From an uncultured Lacticaseibacillus sp. (lineage in GTDB: Bacteria > Bacillota > Bacilli > Lactobacillales > Lactobacillaceae), in contig CAKRNG010000036.1 in NCBI GenBank assembly GCA_934370925.1, forward strand, positions 1-16,943: a stretch of DNA of 16,943 nt, given 5' to 3'. The notes beneath the pieces were generated by a model that ran no database searches, had not been told where the DNA came from, and worked only from the letters and a program-made list of their open reading frames with translations. Below, in pieces: positions 14,217 through 16,943 of this stretch; the first letter of the stretch is position 1; every line of letters starts with the position of its first letter. Made by a program: the position numbers and the translations under genes.

Positions 14217-14888
14217 CTAGAACACATCATGCTTTAACGGTAACAGAATTGGCTTCGCAAACAGGTAACCTTGAATTAAATCAGGCGTATATTGATCAAC
14301 AATCAATAAGTTCCGTTCATTCTCAATGCCTTCCACAACAAATCCCTTATCATTCTGCTTCGCACGCCGCCCCCACGCAGCAAGTTGCGAAAGAAGCTGG
14401 TTCACCGTGCCATCCTCTTCACGGAAATTTTGCAGGGCAAACTTGTACTCGCTGACGTAATCATCCAGCAGCGTCGCCATTGCTTCGTCATTTTCACCCG
14501 ACCCAACATCATCCAGGCAGACATAGACGCCACCTTGGCTATACCGAATCGTGGCAAGCCGGAGATCTTCCCGCGCAACATGACAATCATATTCGGTCAA
14601 TTCCACAACGACATAACGTTCGGGAAAAGTATGCGCGATTTTAATGAATGCCTCAATGAAGTTCGCGTCAACGAATTGATCCTGATCGAGGTTAATTGAA
14701 ACAACGCGGGCAGCAGGTTCGAGCGTTGCGATTGTTTGTTCCGCAAGCGATGTAATTTCTTGGGCATGATATTGACGCAGGTTTTTCGGAAAACGCCACT
14801 GTCCCCCAACGTACTCGCGTAAGAATAATTCATATCCCAGTAACATTCTTTTGGGTGAATACTGTGCTTGTCCAAAATATCTAATCAT
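14217..14888 (-). CDS. Stand-alone EAL-domain protein, probable c-di-GMP phosphodiesterase
   Basis: A 223-residue cytoplasmic protein made only of an EAL domain. Most active-site positions are kept: E20 (YELFLRE, in place of EAL), N66 (SINLDQ), E96 with E99 (VVVELTEY), D126-D127 (CLDDVGSG), K149, E186 (VVEGIEN) and Q206 (IQGYLF). The usual aspartate after that lysine (IKID) is alanine here (KFAL). It would cut c-di-GMP to pGpG, opposing the two GGEEF proteins downstream on the same strand; activity is likely but not certain. ATG 14888 is chosen because GGAG (14898-14895) sits 6 nt before it; the in-frame GTG at 14900 overlaps that site. It is separated from the next GGDEF gene by a terminator, so it is its own unit. 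Confidence 0.85.
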   Translation of the reverse strand: MIRYFGQAQYSPKRMLLGYELFLREYVGGQWRFPKNLRQYHAQEITSLAEQTIATLEPAARVVSINLDQDQFVDANFIEAFIKIAHTFPERYVVVELTEYDCHVAREDLRLATIRYSQGGVYVCLDDVGSGENDEAMATLLDDYVSEYKFALQNFREEDGTVNQLLSQLAAWGRRAKQNDKGFVVEGIENERNLLIVDQYTPDLIQGYLFAKPILLPLKHDVF

Positions 14889-15007
14889 TTTCCGCTCCAC
14901 AATCCCGTGCGCCTAAAAACGTTCATGATTCCCTTTATTCCAGTGTACACAAATTCACCGGTGATTAGAATATTTATAGTCAGATCGTTAATTGTATTCA
15001 CGAATCA

Positions 15008-15037
15008 TTGTCCGTTTCATTTTATTTAGGCTAGAAT
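15008..15037 (+). promoter_or_regulatory. Promoter of the NADH oxidase gene
   Basis: TTGTCC (15008-15013), an 18-nt spacer and TAGAAT (15032-15037), about 42 nt before the start codon. Good matches with acceptable spacing. No complete Rex or cre operator was recognised around it. Confidence 0.6.
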
Positions 15038-15079
15038 GAAAGCAACTGTATTTACATCAACTAGCGGAGGACAGTGCAC

Positions 15080-16480
15080 ATGCGTATTCTTGTTATCGGT
15101 TGTACCCACGCCGGAACTAACGCCGTTCAGCAAATTTTAGCGGCTCACCCAGATACTGAGGTCACCGTTGTGGAACGGCATGATGATATTTCGTTCCTGT
15201 CTTGTGGCATTCCCCTTTACCTTGAGGGCACCGTTAAGCGCCTTGAGGACATGTTCTACGCGTCACCGGCAGAACTACGACGCATGGGTGCAAACGTCCT
15301 CACACGCCACGAGGTTGCCTCTGTGGACGCGGACGCCCACACGGCACAGATTCATCAGCTCGACGATGATACATTCTTTAGCTTCCACTACGACAAGCTC
15401 ATTATGGCAACTGGCTCCACGTCACACCGGCCCACGATGAAGGGCGCAGATCACCCCCGCGTTCTTCTGTGCAAGAGTTACGTGCAGGCACAAAAACTCG
15501 CCGAGGTCGCCAAGAATTGTCCGTCAATTGCCATTGTGGGGGGTGGTTACGTCGGAACTGAACTTGCCCAAAGTTTTGCTACCCAAGGCCATCAGGTCAC
15601 CCTCATTGAGGCCAACCCCCAAATTCTCCAACATTACTTAGATGTTGATAACGCAAATAAAGCCGCCACACTTCTTCGCGACCACCAAATTGATATTCGC
15701 CTTAACGAAAGTGTTCTGAGCTTCCATGAAAATGACCAGGAGAGACTGACCATTGAAACCTCAACGGAAACTATCACGGTCGACCTCGCCATTTTGGTTG
15801 TTGGTTTCAAACCGGTGACGTCACTCTTAGATGGTCAGGTTACATTAGACAAACACGGCGCAATTATCACAAATGAATATCAGCAAAGTTCTAATCCTGA
15901 CATATACGCAGCTGGCGACTGTGCCGTCACCCGTTACAACCCCACTGGAACGACCGCTTATGTTCCGTTGGCTAGTGCTGCAGTTCGACAAGGACGATTA
16001 GCCGGCATAAATGTCTTCGGTAATCAAATTCCTAATCACGGCACGCAAGGCTCTTCTGCCATGCAACTATTCGATTATTGTTTTGCCACCACGGGCCTAA
16101 CCTTGCAGAATGCCTTCCATCAGGGGTTAACCACGTGCCACGCAATTACATGGCGTGGTACGTGGCGTCCAGGTTACATGCCTGATAGCGCGCGGCTCAC
16201 GATTACACTCGTCTACGATCGGCCCTCACGTCGCATCTTGGGCGCACAGTTGATTAGCCAACATGAAGTGGCACAATCAGCAAACACAATTTCCGTTGCA
16301 ATCCAAAACAACAACACAATTGATGACCTAGGCGCGATTGATATGCTTTTCCAGCCACACTTCAATGAACCTTTTAATTATCTGAACTTAGCTGCCCAAC
16401 AAGCCATTACCCAAGAAGCCCGCAATGGCTACCACCGTCCTATCTTTAACGCACTCGGCAGTGCCGGTCGCACACTATAA
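15080..16480 (+). CDS. nox: FAD-dependent NADH oxidase, water-forming type
   Basis: A 466-residue flavoprotein of the pyridine-nucleotide disulfide reductase fold that reoxidises NADH with oxygen, removing oxygen and regenerating NAD+ for fermentation. The FAD site VIGCTHAGT (5-13, with H10), the redox cysteine C42 in SFLSCG, ATG (110-112), the NADH site IVGGGYVGTE (152-161), the second FAD motif YAAGDCA (276-282) and the closing FQPHFNEPFNYLNLA are all present. The single redox cysteine is that of four-electron, water-forming enzymes; CoA-disulfide reductases share it and are the main alternative. ATG 15080 is preferred over GTG 15074 because GGAGGA (15066-15071) is better spaced. Length is slightly above the usual 445-460. 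Single-gene unit with its own promoter and terminator. Confidence 0.9.
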   Translation: MRILVIGCTHAGTNAVQQILAAHPDTEVTVVERHDDISFLSCGIPLYLEGTVKRLEDMFYASPAELRRMGANVLTRHEVASVDADAHTAQIHQLDDDTFFSFHYDKLIMATGSTSHRPTMKGADHPRVLLCKSYVQAQKLAEVAKNCPSIAIVGGGYVGTELAQSFATQGHQVTLIEANPQILQHYLDVDNANKAATLLRDHQIDIRLNESVLSFHENDQERLTIETSTETITVDLAILVVGFKPVTSLLDGQVTLDKHGAIITNEYQQSSNPDIYAAGDCAVTRYNPTGTTAYVPLASAAVRQGRLAGINVFGNQIPNHGTQGSSAMQLFDYCFATTGLTLQNAFHQGLTTCHAITWRGTWRPGYMPDSARLTITLVYDRPSRRILGAQLISQHEVAQSANTISVAIQNNNTIDDLGAIDMLFQPHFNEPFNYLNLAAQQAITQEARNGYHRPIFNALGSAGRTL

Positions 16481-16483
16481 AGT

Positions 16484-16517
16484 AAATCCCCGGAAATCAG
16501 TTGATTTCCGGGGATTT
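16484..16517 (+). terminator. Terminator of the NADH oxidase gene
   Basis: A 16-bp perfect inverted repeat (16484-16499 with 16502-16517) centred on GT, core CCCCGGAAATCA, followed by GTTTTATC. It starts 3 nt after the stop codon. Confidence 0.88.
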
Positions 16518-16591
16518 GTTTTATCATGTTACGGTTTGGTTGGATCGAATCCACCGCATTTTATTTGGATCATCTCACCGCTATTTTCCAC

Positions 16592-16867
16592 TTTCACCCA
16601 TGACGACTCGGTGAACACGTAGCTCATTGCGGGTGCCCCGCAATGAGTTTGGTTGGTTGCGTTCCGTTCTACCTAACGTTTCGCTTTAACACCTATGTTG
16701 CTTGGTTTGAGCTTAGTGAAGACTTCCCTTTTCACCCATGACGACTCGGTGAACACGTAGCTCATTGCGGGTGCCCCGCAATGAGTTTGGTTGGTTGCGT
16801 TCCGTTCTACCTAACGTTTCGCTTTAACACCTATGTTGCTTGGTTTGAGCTTAGTGAAGACTTCCCT
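16592..16867. repeat. Perfect 138-bp tandem duplication
   Basis: Two identical 138-bp units, 16592-16729 and 16730-16867. Each has a perfect 11-bp hairpin CTCATTGCGGG / CCCGCAATGAG with a 3-nt loop (16623-16647 and 16761-16785). All six frames have stops inside the unit, so it is not a coding repeat even though 138 is a multiple of three. From 16868 on, sequence similar to the unit's second half continues in degraded form (CTAACGTTT at 16904, TGCTTGG at 16931) to the window end. The rest of 16518-16943 holds no recognised gene. Confidence 0.9.
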
Positions 16868-16943
16868 CGTAGTAAAGCCCGGTTTCATTTGGCTACATCT
16901 GCGCTAACGTTTTACTTTTAATGTTCAGGCTGCTTGGCTCAAT

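Noticed and set aside
14980..15006. Rex-like site upstream of nox (TTCACGAA)
   Set aside because: One imperfect half-site only, so redox control by Rex cannot be supported.
16425..16622. Plus-strand ORF of 65 codons overlapping the end of nox
   Set aside because: It runs through the nox terminator and has no ribosome binding site of its own.
16592..16867. 138-bp repeat as a CRISPR array or an in-frame protein repeat
   Set aside because: The units are contiguous and identical with no variable spacers, and every reading frame has a stop inside the unit.

Overview
The window looks like chromosomal DNA of a low-GC Gram-positive lactic acid bacterium, most likely a Lactobacillaceae member of intermediate GC. 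The signs are strong AGGAGG-type ribosome binding sites, short intergenic gaps, fused substrate-binding/permease amino-acid transporters of the GlnP type, YxeA and GlsB small proteins, a water-forming NADH oxidase with the VIGCTHAGT and SFLSCG motifs, and PadR and MerR regulators. The genus cannot be fixed from sequence alone. No tRNA, rRNA, CRISPR array, transposase or phage gene was seen.

Layout. 1-200: intergenic mosaic repeat (copy A). 316-4017: amino-acid ABC transporter operon, binding-protein/permease fusion, ATPase, then a second paralogous fusion, closed by a double terminator. 4257-4505: small GlsB-like membrane protein, followed by repeat copy B. 4733-5122 (minus): YxeA-type secreted or anchored small protein. 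5501-6343: aldo/keto reductase. 6435-6812 (minus): MerR regulator, divergent from an MFS exporter at 6935-8098. 8149-8315: terminator hairpin plus repeat copy C. 8418-9254: HTH regulator with six 'L-x-PF' repeats, behind a strong promoter with CAACGTTG palindromes. 9305-9546: the same terminator hairpin again plus repeat copy D. 9564-14888: a cyclic-di-GMP cluster on the minus strand, made of two paralogous seven-TM GGDEF proteins with eroded EAL domains and one short EAL protein with most catalytic residues intact. A PadR regulator and a ten-codon downstream ORF lie between the first two. 15080-16480: NADH oxidase with its own promoter and terminator. 16592-16867: a perfect 138-bp tandem duplication carrying a hairpin, with a degraded third copy running off the window.

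How the genes fit together. The first block is a self-contained amino-acid importer in which one ATPase probably serves two permeases. The c-di-GMP block has makers (two GGEEF domains) and one probable breaker, so it could be a small local signalling module; no obvious effector (PilZ, glycosyltransferase) is in view. MerR probably controls the MFS exporter, and the HTH repeat protein probably controls its own promoter. The most unusual material is non-coding: a family of modular, reshuffled intergenic repeats (copies A-D), two of which bracket the HTH gene together with duplicated terminators, and the 138-bp tandem repeat at the right end.
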